Assembly (NCBI GenBank): GCA_905214795.1
Contig: CAJMNM010000013.1
Coordinates: 1 to 64,000, forward strand
Source: an uncultured bacterium
GTDB taxonomy: Bacteria; Bacteroidota; Bacteroidia; Bacteroidales; Bacteroidaceae
DNA: 64,000 nucleotides
Direction of reading: 5' to 3'
How positions within the stretch are numbered: position 1 is the first letter of the stretch; each line of letters opens with the position of its first letter. The translations under genes and the position numbers were made by a program. Shown here in pieces: positions 62,057 through 64,000 of the stretch. Below the pieces are notes generated by a model. The model was given only the letters and a program-made list of their open reading frames with translations, made no database searches and was not told where the DNA came from.

Positions 62057-62812
62057 TTACAAAAAATCAACGCTATCACCATCACGTTTTATTTGCCAGA
62101 ATGCAATTCCACGGACATCAGTAAATTCTCTCATTCTCCATGACGATTCAAATCCGCCAGCCACAAAATGCATCGGTACAAAAAGTCCCACACGAAATTT
62201 TTCTATGAATTGCCTTCCCCCTCGGGTATAACCGTTACCTATACGACTATCAACCGGAAACATGGCCACATCAAATTCATTAACCACTTTCCCGATATCC
62301 TTTAATTCACCTAAGAACCGTTTTTCCTCTTTTTCCGGATTGACGTCCACATTCATCTCTACACTATAAACAGTCCCACCTTTATAATCATCAGTCAGGA
62401 AACGAGCATACCAGTTATTTAAATCGCCTGCATGGAAAATACATTTACCGTCAACCCTAACAACCCATGACACCCCACTGTCGGTACTCCCTGTAGCTAC
62501 AACACTCACCACGCCATCTTCCCAGGTTCCACCTTTTGCCAACCATACATTAGCCTCATCTTTCTGTGCCCTGTGATGCTTCAATATGTCTTTGGACAAA
62601 ACATAAATCACATTTGTTTTACGGGTTCGCCATGAAAAAATCTCACGATTAAAATGGTCTTCATGAAAATGGCTGGAGAACACATACACCGGTTTCTCTG
62701 AAAGCAACAGACGGGACATCACGTCCGCCGGATCCATCCAATAATCAAACACTAATATACAGCTATTTAACTCAACCGCAAATCCGCTATGAAAAATATA
62801 TGTCATTCGCAT
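62057..62812 (-). CDS. MBL-fold hydrolase (UlaG-like)
   Basis: A 251-residue metallo-beta-lactamase-fold protein. The zinc motif SSHFHEDHF gives H48, H50, D52 and H53; FHAGDLNNWY supplies further ligands, and the C-terminus has FVPMHFVAGG. It most resembles UlaG/COG2220 metal-dependent hydrolases; the substrate is unknown. It is a single gene with a palindrome around its -7 box, so it is likely regulated. Proximity to the ars cluster may be incidental. Confidence 0.85.
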   Translation of the reverse strand: MRMTYIFHSGFAVELNSCILVFDYWMDPADVMSRLLLSEKPVYVFSSHFHEDHFNREIFSWRTRKTNVIYVLSKDILKHHRAQKDEANVWLAKGGTWEDGVVSVVATGSTDSGVSWVVRVDGKCIFHAGDLNNWYARFLTDDYKGGTVYSVEMNVDVNPEKEEKRFLGELKDIGKVVNEFDVAMFPVDSRIGNGYTRGGRQFIEKFRVGLFVPMHFVAGGFESSWRMREFTDVRGIAFWQIKRDGDSVDFL

Positions 62813-62828
62813 GAGACTAAAAGGTTTG

Positions 62829-62850
62829 TTCGTTAGTCAAAGTTAACGAA
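62829..62850. promoter_or_regulatory. Palindromic operator overlapping the MBL-fold gene promoter
   Basis: TTCGTTA (62829-62835) and TAACGAA (62844-62850) are perfect inverted halves 8 bp apart. The minus-strand -7 box TAACTTTG (62845-62838) lies between and within them, so binding would occlude RNA polymerase. Confidence 0.6.
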
Positions 62851-62976
62851 TCTTGTGGTAAATTCATAATTCTATTTATCATTTATGCGTCAGTAAATGA
62901 TAGCGGGTCCATCAATACGCTCTCCAACTCTTCGATGCTGACTCACAAATTAAACATCCTTTTTCTGCCGTTATAT

Positions 62977-63006
62977 TTTGTATTCTAATTATTATTGTTA
63001 CCTTTG
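62977..63006 (+). promoter_or_regulatory. Promoter for the thi operon
   Basis: TTTG at 62977-62980, 18 nt, then TACCTTTG at 62999-63006, just before the riboswitch. Confidence 0.7.
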
Positions 63007-63013
63007 CCTAAGC

Positions 63014-63095
63014 AAAGGGGTGCCCTTTCTTTTGAAAACGGCTGAGATTATACCCTGTGAACCTGATGCAGATAATGCTGCCGAAGGGATTGTGC
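63014..63095 (+). ncRNA. TPP riboswitch (THI element)
   Basis: The conserved core is present in order: AAAGGGGTGCCC, GGCTGAGA (63040-63047), ACCC, and TGAACCTGATGCAGATAATG followed by CTGCCGAAGGGA. It senses thiamine pyrophosphate and should lower thiE-thiC expression when TPP is plentiful. The expression platform lies in the 93 bp before thiE; I could not decide between transcriptional and translational control. Confidence 0.93.
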
Positions 63096-63188
63096 CTCCA
63101 TCCGACATCACACTCATTCATCCACAGGATTTGTTTTTCTAAGCCCGACGTGCCCCATGCCATGTGATTAGAAGCCTAAAAACAGATT

Positions 63189-63806
63189 ATGGAGAAACTA
63201 CAGTTTATCACACATTTTACCTCACAATATACCTATCTTGACTCGGCAAGAATGGCTTTGGAAGGCGGTTGCCGCTGGATTCAGTTGCGCATGAAAGACG
63301 CCACACCGGATGAATGGCATGAGACCGGTTCAAAGGTTGCCGGTCTGTGCAAAGAATATGGTGCGACCTTCATTCTTGACGATCACGTAGAGCTTGTTAA
63401 AGAGCTTGGCGCGGACGGTGTACATCTGGGCAAAAAGGATATGCCAATTGACGAGGCCCGCAAGATTCTGGGTAAGGATTATATTATAGGAGGGACAGCC
63501 AATACGTTTGAAGACATAGTCGTTCATGCACAGCGTGGTGCAGACTATATCGGTTGTGGGCCTTTCCGTTTCACCACAACAAAAGAAAAACTGGCTCCTA
63601 CACTCGGGATTGATGGTTATCAGCATATCATAGCGCAAATGAAAGCATCCGGTCTTACTCTGCCAATTGTAGCCATTGGCGGCATCACTGCCGATGACAT
63701 TCCACAAATCATGGAAACAGGTATAGACGGCATTGCACTCAGCGGTACTGTATTACGCGCCGATAATCCGGTAAAAGAAATGGCCAGACTACTTACCCTA
63801 TTCTGA
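63189..63806 (+). CDS. thiE: Thiamine phosphate synthase
   Basis: A 205-residue TIM-barrel enzyme that joins hydroxymethylpyrimidine pyrophosphate and thiazole phosphate to thiamine phosphate. Landmarks are CRWIQLRMKDATPDEW, FILDDHVELVKELGADGVHL (metal-binding Asp), GGTANTFEDI, GADYIGCGPFRFTTTKEKL, and IVAIGGITADDIPQIME. It is the first gene after the TPP riboswitch and is followed by thiC after 72 bp. Confidence 0.94.
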   Translation: MEKLQFITHFTSQYTYLDSARMALEGGCRWIQLRMKDATPDEWHETGSKVAGLCKEYGATFILDDHVELVKELGADGVHLGKKDMPIDEARKILGKDYIIGGTANTFEDIVVHAQRGADYIGCGPFRFTTTKEKLAPTLGIDGYQHIIAQMKASGLTLPIVAIGGITADDIPQIMETGIDGIALSGTVLRADNPVKEMARLLTLF

Positions 63807-63878
63807 GGCCGCCCATAAAAGCAGAAACAGAACTCAAAAATAAACAATTATACCGATATACATATTTATATTATATAC

Positions 63879-64000
63879 ATGGAAGACAAAATCAGAATAT
63901 CTTATCCGGATTCAGAAAAAGTCTATCTTAAAGGTAGCATACATCCGGACATCCGCGTAGCCATGCGCAAAATCAATCTCACACCGACAGTAACCATCGA
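63879..64000 (+). CDS. thiC: Phosphomethylpyrimidine synthase ThiC (N-terminus only)
   Basis: The first 40 codons are visible before the window ends: MEDKIRISYPDSEKVYLKGS, then IHPDIRVAMRKINLTPTVTI. The SEKVY and IRVxMRKI patterns match the N-terminus of ThiC, the radical SAM enzyme making the pyrimidine half of thiamine from AIR. Its place behind thiE under a TPP riboswitch supports the call. Confidence 0.85.
   Translation, partial: MEDKIRISYPDSEKVYLKGSIHPDIRVAMRKINLTPTVTI

Overview
The window is chromosomal DNA from a Bacteroidales bacterium, most like the Bacteroides/Phocaeicola/Prevotella group; the genus cannot be fixed from sequence alone. Supporting signs are many promoters with the Bacteroidetes -7 box TAnnTTTG (often with TTTG about 20 nt upstream), little Shine-Dalgarno sequence, a gldE gliding-motility homologue, PPi-dependent phosphofructokinase, reverse-order rubrerythrin, DUF4491, a 29-residue AURKAIP1/COX24 basic protein, and SPII lipoproteins.

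Layout. 0-4.4 kb: end of an outer-membrane protein gene, a Gly/Trp/Tyr- and Thr/Pro-rich secreted protein, prmA, a 0.9-kb gene-free repeat region, and a GH25 lysozyme. 4.5-23 kb: housekeeping genes (pfp, a PlsC-like acyltransferase, a golvesin/amidase cell-wall protein, a YgiQ radical SAM protein, an AGCS symporter, an EFR1 ferredoxin, menA, ettA, a SUI1 factor, panE, a TlpA-like lipoprotein, dapA, ligA, DoxX). 23-47.6 kb: trmD, hemolysin III, a zeta-toxin-like kinase with a small overlapping partner, tRNA-Glu(CTC), MATE/DUF4491, an Entner-Doudoroff-type eda/kdgK pair with a divergent LacI regulator and NhaC, rsmG, a phosphopantetheinyl transferase/gldE pair, ssb, mutY, HU, the small ribosomal-type protein, rng, a second GH25 lysozyme, rlmH, a nuclease and beta-helix protein pair, pepD, and an OmpH-like lipoprotein.

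47.7-55.5 kb is the accessory region. It holds a three-gene operon (DUF1653, a Cap4/DUF4297-like putative nuclease, and a uracil-PRTase-like protein with an altered PRPP loop), a relic of small broken reading frames, a DUF2075 nuclease-helicase, a frameshifted HNH-type gene, and a GC-rich VapE-family ATPase behind a noncoding GTGAAGG-rich repeat block. Parts of that block recur between prmA and the first GH25 gene, 50 kb away: one module in direct and one in inverted orientation. The region looks like a defence and mobile-DNA insertion site; the three-gene operon is the best candidate for an undescribed system.

55.6-64 kb: reverse rubrerythrin with a Fur/PerR regulator that carries a palindrome at its own start site, nadE, an organoarsenical-type ars operon without arsR, an MBL-fold hydrolase with a palindromic operator, and a TPP riboswitch controlling thiE-thiC.
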